The notes: generated by a model from the sequence alone, not told the origin. A DNA stretch of 64,000 nucleotides from Protopterus annectens (GCF_019279795.1 NC_056744.1:901273904-901337903); one strand, 5' to 3'. Counted from the first letter of the stretch, positions 1 through 13,030 are shown. Numbers and translations: made by a program.

Positions 1-696
1 GCAGCAATACAACAGTGCAAGTGTGAGAGTTGAATTACAGCATAAGGGGGTGGGTCATGCTTGCTGTAAGCTCATTGGAGCTCTGTGGCCCATGTTTGCC
101 CTTCGCTAAGCAAAGCTGAGGAAAGGGGGTGTGTCAGATGTGCCTGAGCAGTGTGTACATAGTCTAAATGGGTGTGTGTGCTGCGCACCGGGTTTTAAAA
201 AAAAAAAAAACAGGAAATGGCAGCACTGTTTACATTTAATCACTGGGTATGAACAGCGTGCCTTGGGGCTTAAATAGGGAGGAACTGGGAAAGGAAACAG
301 CAGTAGGAAGGCAATCAAGGAGAACTAGCATAGCTGGCAGGTGGAATGTATCAGAATCAGCCAATTACACATGCAGCAGCCCAGCCCACTACTATAAACT
401 ATGCAAACACCTTTCAGACTGGATTTTGGGGAAACAGCAGTAGGAAGGCAATCAAGGAGAACTAGCATAGCTGGCAGGTGGAATGTATCAGAATTAGCCA
501 ATAACACATGCAACAGCCCAGCACACTACTATAAATTATGCAAACACCTTTCAGACTGTTTTTTCCCACAAACTCTACACCACCGGTGTACACAGATGGG
601 GGATTTTTAACTGGCAGAACTAACTAGAAATGTTAGAGGCAGCTACTGCTTTAATCCATCAATATGTGTTAGAGACTGAGGGTGGTGAGGAGGAGA
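1..696. other. Non-coding sequence upstream of the Harbinger transposase
   Basis: I see no credible coding sequence here, only short chance ORFs. It contains a run of A near 197-210 and a two-copy direct repeat listed separately. It may be the 5' non-coding part of the Harbinger element that follows. No terminal inverted repeat or target duplication could be fixed because the window starts here. Confidence 0.4.
294..562. repeat. Two-copy tandem duplication, unit 137 bp
   Basis: The block beginning GAAACAGCAGTAGGAAGG at 294 starts again at 431. The two copies stay aligned with only a few substitutions until the CTTTCAGACTG stretch near 550-560. The join is direct, with no spacer. This is a simple local duplication upstream of the transposase remnant. 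Confidence 0.9.
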
Positions 697-1786
697 ATGC
701 TGACAACTGACCCACAGTCAAGAGGAGGAGGAGGAGAAGAGTGCACAGACCCAGGGTAACCTACCAGGGCCTACATGAGCTGGAGATAGTGGAGCTCTAT
801 AGGGTGGACAGGGACATTCTACAGCAAGTCATCGAGCTGTGCCGGCCACGCCTCACACACACAACTAACAGAGGGGAACCCATCCCAGTGGCTAACAAGG
901 TATGTGTAGGCTTAAGAATACTAGCCACAGGTACCTTCCAAAAACCAACTGGGGTTATCATGGGTGTATCACAGGCATCAGCATCCAGGGTACTCCACCA
1001 GTTCCTGGATGCCATTTCAGCACATGTCAGTGAGTACACATATTTCCCCAGCAGCTGCGAGGCATTGACCAGAAGTATGCACCTCTTCCACCATATAGCA
1101 GAATAGCCTGAGGTAGTTGGTGCTATACACTGCACGCACATACACATTAAAGCATCACCTGGTGAGCGGGGTAGGGTCTACATAAACCGCAAGGGCTTCC
1201 CCTCCATCAACTACCAGGTTGTGTGCGATGCCCAGGGCATTATCATGAGTATGTGTGCTGGCAGCCCTGGAAGCTATCATGACTCCCACATCTGGCATTG
1301 CTCACAGCTGTATCAGGGGTTTGCCGGGGGGACATCCCATATGGCCATCTAGTGGGGGATGCTGGCTATGCACTGGAGCTGTGGCTGATGACACCCATCA
1401 GAAATGCACACACACCTGAACAAGAACACCATAATTAGGCACATGCACAAACCAGGATCATTGTAGAGCATGTGTTTGGAATGCTCAAGTCACAGTTCTG
1501 CTGCCTTGACATATCTGGTGGAGCCTTGCAGTACTGTCCAGCTACATCTACACAAATGTTCATAGTATGTGCCATGCTACAAAATATGATCCTGCGAAAA
1601 CAGCTGTAGCAGGAACAGCACGGGGCAGGGCCACACAGCCCCCCACAATTGCCAAGGCCAGCACAGGCACAGAGGGACTTGGAAGAGGAACTTCCTGAGC
1701 CTACCCCTGTAGGCAGAAGGAGTCATGCCCAGTATGCTCAGGCCTTGGCAAAGAGGCAATGCATAGCACAGACACTGATACTGTAG
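697..1786 (+). pseudogene. PIF/Harbinger (HARBI1-like) transposase, decayed
   Basis: This is a DDE-type transposase that would cut and paste a Harbinger DNA transposon. Translation in shifting frames gives the family blocks in order: an Arg-rich start followed by RVTYQGLHELEIVELYRVDR, then LRILATGTFQ with GVSQASASRVL (DNA-binding region), then GAIHCTHIHIK, NRKGFPSINYQVVCDAQG and PGSYHDSHIW, then HLVGDAGYALELWLMTPI, then TRIIVEHVFGMLKSQFCCL. The first catalytic Asp (normally in an IDCTH-type block) reads His here. An ATG at 697 is followed by a GGA/AGG-rich run where the frame changes. Further frame changes lie near 1105 and 1340, and a TAG near 1605 precedes a C-terminal tail ending at 1786. 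The product is almost certainly inactive. The family call is firm; exact ends are less so. Confidence 0.88.
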
Positions 1787-3190
1787 GGACTCAGGGACTA
1801 ATACCTCTCTCCAACTTGTACATACAGGAAAAGAGATGCCAAAAATGAATGACACTACCTGTGCTTTACCATGTATAGGGAGTATATTATGTGCATCCAA
1901 CATAGTCAGCTCTAAAGCATCATTGTCATTACTGGCCCAGGAACAATTACTGAATGGAGTAGTATGTTCTGATAGTTTTATGTATGGTATGGATGCAAGC
2001 ATGCAAGATAATTGGGTGGCTGAATGGGATGGCAGCAGACAGCTGACAGCTATATGAGACAACAGGAAATACATAACAAATACTGGTGTCAATATACTAG
2101 GCAGTACTACACAAGGTGACAACTCCCACCCCAGTACATATGATGGCCCAAATAACTGTGGGTGTCAATAAGTCACACACATGGATGTCAATGAGGGTCA
2201 CATACCCCCCACCAACCTCATCCAGCTGGACAGGTGTAGATGACCATAAAGAAAGGCTGGGCTAAGGCCCACAAATAATGGCAATGGTGAACAGCGCCCC
2301 TCCAGACCTACACACACACATACTGCAACAGGTCTGGCAGTTGCATTTAGTTCTGAAGGGTAAGAAGTCTGAGACTAAAATTTATGCCATTAAAATCTAA
2401 CATGTGTACTCTACTGATATGCCTTCTTTCTGCATGATAGGTCACAATACAATATGAAATGGAAGCCAACAGAGTAACCAAAATACCAGTACAGTCATTG
2501 CAAATGTTTAAAGTCCTTAGGTGTGCACCTCCCCCACACAATCCCATGTAGAAATGCAGTAACATGTAAGTTTGAGGAGTAATATCACTGGAGTACAGAT
2601 TGCCAGAGTTGTCCCAATCTATATTGTTGCATGTGTGCAACATGCAGGGGTCAGTGTGGTAAGTTTGTTGTGTGTTTAATATTGCCTGGAAGTGGTCAGC
2701 ATGTGGGCCTGGATGATTCTGTCTCAGTGGCCTAGGTACACTACAGTGGTTAATAGGGCCATGTTCCAGCAACTGCAGTGCCAACCACACTGCTTCTCAG
2801 CTATACCCATGTCAGCAGTTGTACATACTCACTGTCGAGATGTGAATATCGGTCACTGTTGGAAAGCTGGACACACCATGAATGGTGGCCCATACATAGA
2901 AACAGTACACAGGTGGAAGTAACCTACACAGAGTGCATATAATATAACTGTCAACTGAACATAACTTTGGAATTATACATAGAGATTAGCATCACATTAG
3001 TTGTCCCTCTAGTATAGAATACTGATAGTCTGGCCAATCACTGGCAGACCACAAAAGGCACAGTTATAAAGTAATGACAGGCTGCCCATGTTCACTCACA
3101 AGGCAGCATAAGGGGAATGCCCCAGGTATATCTGTGAGTCGGTGCCAGTAGCTTCCATATCGCACATGCACTCAGCTCACATTTATATCA
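1787..3190. other. Unassigned non-coding sequence
   Basis: No family-like reading frame or clear repeat was recognised. It may be the 3' part of the Harbinger element or older interspersed repeat. Confidence 0.3.
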
Positions 3191-3191
3191 T

Positions 3192-3805
3192 GCTATTGAA
3201 AGATGAAAATAGTGAACACTATTTCATCTAACCTAAAATATCTAAACCACATAATATTGAACATTCAGAACAGCAAATTATTTCCTTGGGAAATAATTTG
3301 CTATTCTGAAACACATACACACAACACAAGCACAGTTAAAAAACATCAATCCGCACACATATACTTATAATCCTACAACTAACCCTACAGTAAACTGCAC
3401 ATACACTACTATCTATCCACTTACCTTAACCCTAACCCTAAAGTCCGTCACTATTGCACACTCACCTAATCCGTGCCCTAACCCTAACTCACTTAACCCG
3501 CCCGTAACCCTAATTCACCTAACCCGTACCCAACCCTAACTCACCTAACCCGTGCCCTAACCCTAACTCACCTAACCCATGCCATAATCCTAATGACCAC
3601 ACAATCGCACACTTACCTGAACCGGACTTGTAAATTTCCACCACAGTGCTGAAAATAGCAAAGCCACAGAACCGGCCAACCAAATTCTTTTCCTAGGAAA
3701 GAATTTGGTGTTCTGCAGCTTCGCTATTTTTAATGTTTGCTCAAAACGGGTCAATATTAGAACATTCAAAGTTTTAAAACTTCGATGTTCTGATATAGAC
3801 CCCCC
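3192..3805. mobile_element. Foldback/MITE-like element with hairpin ends
   Basis: Three strong palindromes bracket this stretch. One at 3266-3308 has arms of about 20 bp around CCTTGG. A nested pair lies at 3651-3731 (outer arms AAAATAGC...GCTATTTT, inner CCAAATTC...GAATTTGG around CCTAGG). One at 3759-3792 is centred on AGTTTTAAAACT. The interior is C/A-rich and non-coding and holds a telomere-like minisatellite. A palindrome-rich, gene-free body with hairpin ends fits a non-autonomous foldback or MITE-type DNA transposon. I could not define a simple terminal inverted repeat or target duplication, so limits are approximate. Confidence 0.5.
3425..3600. repeat. Telomere-like CCCTAA minisatellite, about 5 units of 26-27 bp
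   Basis: Repeated units read roughly CACCTAACCCGTGCCCTAACCCTAACT with variants. CCCTAACCCTAA, the vertebrate telomere C-strand motif, recurs in most units but is spaced by ACTCACCTAACCCGTG-type linkers. The first unit begins with CTTAACCCTAACCCTAAAG. It lies between the hairpins of the foldback-like element. Confidence 0.8.
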
Positions 3806-5432
3806 CAGCTCACCCCACCATCAGCCACAGGTTTATCACAGGTCATATTCTTGTTGTAGGAAATGAGTACAGCATGAACCCATCTCTGCATGGGAATACA
3901 TACATGATGCTGCATGCTGAATAGATTTCTCATGCAGGTGTGTCCCTAGCTGTAAGCAGCAACCTGCCACATCCAGACTCATGGATCAGTATGAACAGGA
4001 AGGATTGACAGGAACACCACAACCACTTACCACTGTTACCCCAAGATAATCCACTGGCTTGGAGTCTGCGAATGTATGAGTGACAGAATGCACTGGCCTC
4101 CGTCAGATGGCCTGCAGCACTCTCAAATGGCCTACAGTCCTCTGTCAAAGGCCTATGCCTCACCCATAGTGCCAGTGTACAGAGTGTCAGAGGGTCCTAA
4201 CTAACAGCCTAACACAGTAAACTGAAAACAAATGCAAGGCCATGCTGACAAATGCCTGTAGCATGCCTCCCCATGTCCTACTGCAAGGACTGTGTACCAG
4301 GTCATAAATACTACTGGGATAAAGGCCCAACTATAGGAATACCTCTGAGATATTGTTTTCATAATGTTAGGAAGAGGAGAGAATAACGGGGGGGGGGTGT
4401 AGAAGCATGGATGTCATGGAGTGTCTGAAGTCTGAAACTCTAATGTCCGCCTATACTACCCCCGACTGCAGACCCATAAATGAATATCCAGAAAACTGCT
4501 TGTAAACCACAATGTGAAGGTAAACTGACAAGATATATGAGTCCTGCCTCTGAATAACTTGGGTGTATCTGTACAGCTGAGAGGTATGGACCCATCAGGA
4601 TATGGCTATTCCGTTAAGTTGAGAAAAGCACAAGAAGGGGATCCCTAGTGAGCATGCTAACAAGGTGCTGGACCATTTACACAGAACTAGCAGTCTATTG
4701 TCTGTAGCTACCCCTTCACAATGGCAGAAGTGTGCTAGACTGTGTAGTCTATATGCCTCAGAATATTGGTCTCAGCTTCATTCATCTTGTATTTCCCTGG
4801 TAAATAACTGTGAGCAAAGAATGATAACTGTCAGTAGTTGATGACATGATACATAGTGTAAAACAGTACATATGTCAGAAAATATATGCTACAACCAACC
4901 ATGTTATTCACAGCACCAAAAGCAATAGTTACAGTATCCCCTGTATGTTACGCCCATTGTGTCTCCATATTGGCAACCTATCTACAGATATCATGCAGAA
5001 ACAGGTTGCTAGGTGTAGCTGTAGCACACAAAACTCTGAACTGGAGTCCAACCCTCCCTGGAATGGATGCACACACTCAATATAAGAGGTCATACTGGAC
5101 ATGCTTCTACACTTAGAGAAATGCAGCTCATGTCTGACAACACAGTGGACTAAAGATATATGTTATTCACAGATATCTGTGCATGTACACCAAATTGTAC
5201 ATCATTGATACTTCACACATATGCACACATTGGATAGGAATACCCGCACATATCTAAGACCAACATAATATAATATGTCAAACATACAGACACAGAGACA
5301 TGGGGAAGAGAGAGAGAGACAGACAGCAACAGAGAGAATCCCATTATGAGGCCTTTCCCACCCAGTACACATCCCATTTATATCACATGATGTGCTGATG
5401 TCCTTCATTGTAGAAATAAATTCCTTTGGTTA
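3806..5432. other. Unassigned non-coding sequence
   Basis: No family-like ORF or RNA gene was recognised. Only a short G-run near 4390 and short purine-rich stretches near 5300 are notable. Confidence 0.3.
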
Positions 5433-6680
5433 GCCCTATAGTATCAGTGGTGCTTGTGATAACTGTGTAATACTACAGTACAAATAAGCATCCATGTAGC
5501 AGCTGTAATCTCAGTCCTGTCAAATGTAAAGTTGTGTGTGAGTGTGTGTGTGTGTTTCTAGATGAATGTGGTTGAGTACATTCACACTCATTACACTCCT
5601 CATTGCCCTACTTTAGCACTCCTGCTGATGTCAGTCACCCTGAAATAACCCTTTGGGCAACTTGGAACCATATAAGCTCTGTGGCACTTGTGATAACTGT
5701 GTAATGCTACAGTGCAGCAAACTAGTTAGGTAGGAGTTCTAATATCAGTCCTGGCAACTGTGAAAAGGTATGTCTGTGAAAGAGTGTGTGTGTCTTTGTA
5801 GAGACACTTCCCTCACCCTTCCTTTAGCACTGCTGCTGATGTCACTCACCTTCAAAGATACCTTTGGACAGCTCTCCAACCTATAAGCTCCGTGGCACTT
5901 GCGATAACTGTGTAATATTATAGTGTAGTAAACTAGTTAGGTAGGAGTTCTAATCCCAGTCCTGGCAAATGTGAAAATGTATGTGTCTGTGTGTCTTTGT
6001 AGAGACCTGATTTTGTGGCCATGCACAGTCACTACATTTCCCTCACCCCTCCTTTAGCACTGCTGCTGATGTCACTCACCTTAGAGATATGTTTGGAGAC
6101 TGCTCTACTTATAAGGTCTGTGGTACGTGTGATAAATGCAGAACAATGTAGTAGCAATAACTGCAGAGGTAGAGGTTTGAATCCCATTCCTGGCAGGTGT
6201 ATGCCTGTGTGTGCATATATCTACATATAGGTGTTCGTACCTTAAAGATTTGGGCCCCATTTACATCCAATACACTTCTCAGTGCCTGAATTTAGCAGTC
6301 CTGCAGATATAATTCACCTTAGAAGTACCTGTTGGCAACCCTAAACCATGTAAGGTTAGTGGTGTGGGTGGTAAATGTGCAACATAAAGGTCTGAAAACA
6401 TAGTTAGGTAGAGGCTTGAACCTCACTTCTGGCAAATGTCAATGTGTATGCAGGGTAAAATATTTTGTGAAATCTCTCACAAACTACATCACCCAATGCC
6501 AGTATTTACAAGGGCTGGTGCTGTTCCTCACCTTAGATGTACCTTGGGACAACATCCAGCCTATACGCTCTATGGCACATGCAATAAATGCATAACACTG
6601 TAGTAGCGTTACATAGCTAGGTAGGAGTTTGAAACCCTGTACTGGCAAGTGTGTCTTTGTGTGTATCTGTCATCAGTATC
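5433..6680 (+). repeat. Tandem array A of tRNA-like cassettes (about 6 units of 210-240 bp)
   Basis: Each unit starts with a head such as TAAGCTCTGTGGCACTTGTG, at about 5440, 5672, 5882, 6112, 6350 and 6562. About 55-60 bp later comes an AGGAGTTCTAATCCCAG or GAGGTTTGAATCCC segment resembling a Pol III B box/T-loop, then CTGGCAA, a short TG-rich stretch, and a tail with TTAGCACTGCTGCTGATGTCACTCACCTT leading to the next head. The head resembles the 5' half of a tRNA with a GTGGCGCA-type D arm. This looks like a SINE-like or tRNA-derived unit amplified in tandem. Units are diverged, so the array is not very recent. Confidence 0.7.
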
Positions 6681-7039
6681 CTGTGGGGATATTGGTGTGA
6701 TTGTGTAATAACAGGATCCATTGGTGGGGTTTGCTAAATATTATATTGAGGACCTAGTATATGTCCCAATGTCCACATTACAAGGCCAACAGTTGTCAAC
6801 ACTGTAGAGGTTGGTGTAGACAATCCACAGCCCTAAATGTGTAGTGACATGTGCAATTACTATGTGACAGTATGGATTAGTTAACAATATAGGCAACCCT
6901 TCTAATACTCAGAGACCACTCTCTACCCAGGAATCATACATAAACACACTTGGCTAGGCAACAACCACTATATCAGTAGTTCTCTTGCACATTGCCTAAC
7001 AGATAGTACCCACAGTGTGATTGCAGTGGACTCCATGTC

Positions 7040-7465
7040 GAACTGATGACCAGACATGACTGATGTCACACAGGGTACGGACTCATGTCCTCTCATGTTT
7101 AGGATCTACCCCTCTGATTTACAGGAGAACGCAAAGGCACCCTGGCTGATAATGTTTGCATACAGCAGTAAGGTGGGCGGTAGCATTCCCAATGCATGTG
7201 ATGTTGACATCATGTCCAAAGGCCACTTGACACCTATGACTGTTGTTGGAAGCCTGGACATTACCTCAATGCCAAGAGATGTGCCACCATAACCTTTGAG
7301 AACACCATGGCTCACATGAAGTAATACATTGGTGGTAGTCCACTGAACAGTGATATTATTATAACAGAATGGAGAACACAGGTTGACAGTCAGCTGCCTG
7401 TTGACCACAACAGTGCCACTGACATCAGAAAGTACTTTGATGTGTTACATCACTTGAATGAGTGT
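7040..7465 (+). pseudogene. CR1-like LINE reverse transcriptase fragment
   Basis: A degraded reading frame aligns by eye to the finger/palm part of the CR1-type RT found intact near 54 kb. VTQGTDSCPLMFRIYPSDLQ stands for the VPQGSVLGPLLF block. PWLIMFAYSSKVGG stands for LWLTKFADDCKLGA, so the catalytic FADD reads FAYS and would be inactive. After a frameshift near 7240 come blocks matching the downstream HGLKLNAKKC...IGG...GTQVDSQL region. It is truncated at both ends. Confidence 0.65.
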
Positions 7466-8599
<1,134 letters not shown>

Positions 8600-8600
<1 letters not shown>

Positions 8601-10580
8601 CACTTCACTTGTTGGGGGAGAGAGTTTTAAAGCTGGCACTGAATGTGTTGCTAAGACTGTGGCCAATATATGTTGTCTCAGGATAGGTATTAGCATTGTG
8701 CAGTAACTCACGGCACTTGTGTTTAATGCTGTGGATGTTGTTGATGTAACTGTTAAAGGCTGTTGTGATTGTTGTCAGTGTCTGCTGTATGTCTGCCATC
8801 ATAGATGCCTGCAGGGGGTTCCATGAGGGAGCCAAAGTTGTGTTTGAGACTAATAAGGGAGTTCAACAGTCATGGGCCATCACTTTTCTCTGCAACATTG
8901 TCCTCATTCTAATGTACACTTTTGTAATGGCAGGGGACCATTACATTGTTCCCCAGTGTTTGGAGGACAGTGTCTGGGTTCTGTTGGCTCTGGCTAGTAA
9001 CATGCATTCATATACCTGTTTGCATACTGCATATCTGTATGATTCCAGAGTCATGCAGCTATTTTCCATTGCCATGGGTGCAGTGTAGTCATCCACCCCT
9101 GTTTTCATGGCTATAAAGTCAGCTTTGGAGAGGTTTTGCAAGGTGGTTACCTCTGTGGGGTGTGTGGCTGACATGTTGAGTTCTATGTTGATTACAGCCT
9201 GTGTGGATCTCACCATGTAGGAATTGACATCTGTGGATGAGCAACAGTCCCATATTTAAGTAGTCAACACAGGTCAAGGTTGTTGCATCCTATACCAGGG
9301 GTCAGTATGAGCTGGTCCAGGGCATTGGAAATGATGACTACCAGAAGTGTTGGGTCACTGTACTGGCCCTTGGCTACTTTCCACAGGTGATGGAGGGGTA
9401 GTTGAAGTCTCATACTGTGTTAGTGCTGCATTGGACCATCATAGATGGCAGGGTGTTGAGGAATGTGCATTGGCAATCCAGGGACATAGATGTGGACTCA
9501 TAGCAGGCTATGGTCTGGATTGCACTATTACCCGAAGGCAGTTGTACTGGACATATCTCCAATGCATTATGCTGGGATACTACTCTGGAGGTGTTCCTAG
9601 CCATAATGAATATGGAGACAACACCACCCTGTGGAGGTGTGGTGTGGTCCATGTTTGGGGGCTGACAGCTGTGGAATGCCTCATAGCCTGATACTGCAGG
9701 TCTGCTGTCTACTGCTGTGAACCACCTCTCCTTTACAGCAGACATATGTCCTCCACTCCAAGTGCTTTGAGTGACTGCATCCTGACAGTTAGATGTCCAC
9801 TGTTGAGCAGCATGACCCTCAGACTGCATACATGTCTATCTGATATGGTGGTAATTATGTTAGGAACACTGCCTGTTAAGGTATTATAGGGGTGGCAAGA
9901 CACTTAGCCAGTACCTGGAAACCCAGTGCTGACAGATGTAGGACATCTGTGGAAAGCATTGGGTTCTGTCAATCATGTCATCCCAGGCTGAGAGGTGCTG
10001 GATCCCCTGACAATGACACAAAATATGTAAGCCAATGTTGCAGTCAATCATCTGTTGATAGTACCACAGCATCATTCTGGGTGATGGCAGTAGACTGCTC
10101 AGGGCTACTGTCATACCTTCCTGGACCACATAATCAGAGAGTTCAACCATGTCTCTTGTCATGTACTCTAGGGAGCTGTGTCCCAAGTCATTCACACCCA
10201 CATGGATACTGAGTGATACTCATAGTTGTGGAGTGCCATGACTGGCTGTGTCATGTGTTGGATGCTGGCATGTGATAAATATTTGGCTGTTACTTGCTCC
10301 ATATTCAACTTAATGAGTGGGATATGTGTGTGCCTCAGCATTGAGTTACCCATGATCACTGCATTGTCCAAGGTGGTTAGCCTTAGAAGCTTAGGTTGAG
10401 GGGCACACTGTGTAGGTTAAATATGTGTACCTTGGCATGTGCCATGTTGCGGTGTCTGAGTGGGTGTCTGTCTTGCTGGTCTGTGCTGTTTGGGTAAATG
10501 TCCATTGAGTGCCTCTAGAAAGGTGGGTGTGTGGCTTTCCACTGTATGTGATGGCTATCAAAGTGGGTGTCATGGTGAGG
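8600..10580 (-). mobile_element. CR1-like LINE, 5' part, decayed
   Basis: Reading the minus strand from about 10580 down gives pieces of the same LINE family as the copy at 53-56 kb. They are an ORF1 tail with an esterase-like domain (10201-9884), endonuclease pieces with PALSGYEAFH-like, GGVVSIFI and QHNALEICPVQL blocks (9829-9410), and a linker with TEVTTLQNLSKADF (9216-8941). The RT portion is missing, so the copy is truncated or rearranged at its 3' side near 8600. Several frameshifts make it non-functional. Confidence 0.75.
9884..10201 (-). pseudogene. CR1-type ORF1 esterase (SGNH-like) fragment
   Basis: The frame begins GVNDLGHSSLEYM, matching the G-x-N-D block III of SGNH-type esterases that CR1 ORF1 proteins carry. 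It continues through LSSLLPSPRMM and GIQHLSAWDDMID. The intact homologue near 56.3 kb shows the later D-G-x-H block (ARDGLHLS); here that part is damaged (TQCFPQMSYIC). The role of the esterase in CR1 retrotransposition is not settled. Upstream minus-strand sequence to about 10580 may be more ORF1 but has no motif I can name. Confidence 0.65.
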
Positions 10581-10599
10581 TACGTTTTTCACATGGTGT

Positions 10600-11070
10600 G
10601 ATGCAGGTGTTGATCTTATCTTCTTGACCTGCTAGTCCAGTGTTTGTTGGAGAGTGCACATGTCCACATTGGGTGATATATGGGTAACACTCCCAGGTCT
10701 GAGTGTTTGGAGTTTAAAGGCAAGGGTTGTCTGCGTACATGAGGCAGTTGCAATAGTGCCACAGAATGGATAAGTGCACCAGGTTAATAGTGAAAGCACA
10801 GAAAACTGCCCTTCAAACATCCTAGGAGGAGTGGACATAAATAGTAGGTACTTGGGCTACATCTGTGATGAAGGAGTACTGCTGTTAGCTCTCAGGTGTG
10901 CCACACTTCTTGATACAGTAACCTGGTGAAGTGCCAAGCCATAATGCTAGTTGAAGTGCAAACCAGAAGGAACTAGCATGATGTGAGGGTGGAACAGAAG
11001 GCAGACTGTCTGCCACAAGTAATACTTTACCACATCTGTGCAGTTATCAGCAGTTTTGGCCATGTAAAAA
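10600..11070. other. Unassigned non-coding sequence
   Basis: This may include the extreme 5' part of the neighbouring LINE. I see nothing firm in it. Confidence 0.3.
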
Positions 11071-11403
11071 ATTCAGTAAGCTCTGTAGCGCATATGGTAA
11101 CTGCATAACACTATAGTACACATAACTAAATAGACAGGAGTTCTACTCCCAATACTGGCACGTGTGTGTGAATCATGTACTGTCTGGCTTATACCATTTT
11201 TGACTTGTATACTAGACTTCACAATTCCTCTTGCCCCAATCTAGTAGTCCTGTTGGTGTCATCCACCTTAGAAGTACCTTTGGACTAGGTGGGAATTTAT
11301 CAGCTCTGTGGCCTATCTGTAGAGTGTCTGATAACTGCATAGCACTATAGTAACAATGACTAGATAGGCAGGAGTGTTAATCACCATACTATCAACTGCT
11401 TGG

Positions 11404-11466
<63 letters not shown>

Positions 11467-11965
11467 TGTGAGACTCATTTAGTGTGTGGGTTACACCATT
11501 TTTGACCTGTGTACTACCCTTTACACTTCCCCTCACTCCAATGTAGTAGTCCTGTTGATGTCATCCACCTTAGAAGAACCTTTGAAGTAAGTGGAAATGT
11601 ATCAGCTCTGTGGCACATCTTATAACTGTGTAGCACTATAGTAACAATAACTAGATAGGCAGGAGTTCTAATCACCCAACTGTTTGGATGTGTTTGTGTG
11701 AGAATCATGTCATGTAGTGTGTGGGTACACCATTTTGACCTGTGTACTACCCTTTACACTTCCTCTCACTCCAAGTTAGTAGTTCTGTTGATGTCATCCA
11801 CCTTAGAAGTACCTTTGGAAGAGGTGGAAATGTGTAAGCTCTGTTTCACATCTGATAACTGTGTAGCATTATAGTAGGAATGCCTAGATAGGCAGGAGTT
11901 CTAATCCCAATGATGGCAACTGTTTGTGTGTGAGGATCGTATCTGGTGTGGCTTATACCATTTTG
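11071..11965 (+). repeat. Tandem array B of tRNA-like cassettes (about 4 units)
   Basis: The same cassette as array A recurs with heads near 11077 (AAGCTCTGTAGCGCATATGG), 11301, 11603 and 11834. Each is followed by an ACTATAGTA...GATAGGCAGGAGTTCTA segment and a TG-rich stretch. The tail again carries CTGTTGATGTCATCCACCTTAG. The 11077 head keeps the most tRNA-like GTAGCGCA...GGTAACTGC arrangement. One unit's TG stretch has expanded into a (TG)n microsatellite. Arrays A and B are about 4.4 kb apart in the same orientation. Confidence 0.7.
11405..11469. repeat. (TG)n microsatellite inside array B
   Basis: About 32 TG units sit at the position where other cassettes carry only a short TG-rich stretch. 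Confidence 0.95.
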
Positions 11966-12007
11966 ATGCGAGTACCATACACAGCTGGTGGCCACCTCCC
12001 ACTGCTA

Positions 12008-12062
12008 TTACTTTATATAGTGTGGTAACAGCATCTGCCTCACATGCAGCAGGTTAAACCAT
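12008..12062 (+). repeat. tRNA-Val-like SINE head fragment
   Basis: TAGTGTGGTAACAGCATC, then TGCCTCACATGCAG, then CAGGTTAAACC resembles the D arm, an anticodon arm with CAC in the loop, and a degraded B box of a tRNA-Val. The acceptor stem is not complete, so this is a SINE or tRNA pseudogene fragment and not a tRNA gene. Confidence 0.35.
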
Positions 12063-13030
12063 TGTACAGTCCTCTGTACAGATGTGTCTGGAATATACAT
12101 ATGTTTGCAACCTATACATGGTTGGAAGTGGTCTGTGTGCCTTAAAAATGCCCATGTATGTGATAATGTATCCTAATAGGTGACAGCAAATGTACTGACA
12201 CATATGGCAGCATGAGGTATCATACCTGACTGAAACATCATGCTGATATGACATCTGCCACCCTCACAGGTGGCCAACCTTGTAGGTGTAATACATTACT
12301 CCAAATGTTTCATTTTACAAGTGAACTGTTCCTGTTATGGGTCACATTAAAGGCTGGAAGAGGTGTGGACTGACATAATGTGGTCCTAAATAGTATGTAA
12401 CAGGAATACCTTACATCTTAACATGGGTGTGTACACAAATTATATCCACTGTATACCACTAATGTGTCACACATGTCCCTACCTTAGGCCATTTGTCCAG
12501 CCCATTTTGCTGGCCTCTGTCCAGATGTCTTGGCACTGACAAGTTGTGAGATATGTTACAGGAATGTTGAATTCATGTCAGATAGGCCCCAGTGGTGACA
12601 ACTGTGATGCAATGCAGTTAACCCCAGCACAAGTGAACATGCACAAACAGGAATATAGGTATTACATAAACCAATATAGGTATCACTGATAGTTGTGTGC
12701 ATGGTAAATTGCATGTGCTTCAAATGCCTGGGGTATTGCCAGGCAACAACAGAACAGTTTCATACTCACCAGCTTCATGCTGCTGTCCCATATGCAGACC
12801 AGAGGGTCCTAGGTAGTTGTGAGATGGAGTTATTGTTAGCAGACTCACGTGTGGCTTTGGTACAGGATGGATGCAGCATGTCTGCACATCTACAGTACTA
12901 ATAATATACAATGTCCTGTCTTCACCATAGATGTGCACATCTATGCATTAGAAAAACCCATCCACAACTGCAATCGGACCTGACACATGGATGTAGATAC
13001 AGTACAGATACATGTATGCCTGATACATTA
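12063..13030. other. Unassigned sequence
   Basis: A stretch near 12423-12470 (GGGTGTGTACACAAATTATATCC) resembles the arm of the inverted repeat at 14.3-14.8 kb. Otherwise nothing was recognised. Confidence 0.3.

Noticed and set aside
3425-3600. Interstitial telomere from a chromosome fusion
   Set aside because: The repeats are 26-27-bp composite units, not pure TTAGGG/CCCTAA, and lie inside a palindrome-flanked element.
12008-12062. True tRNA gene
   Set aside because: No pairing acceptor stem and a degraded B box; only a tRNA-like fragment.
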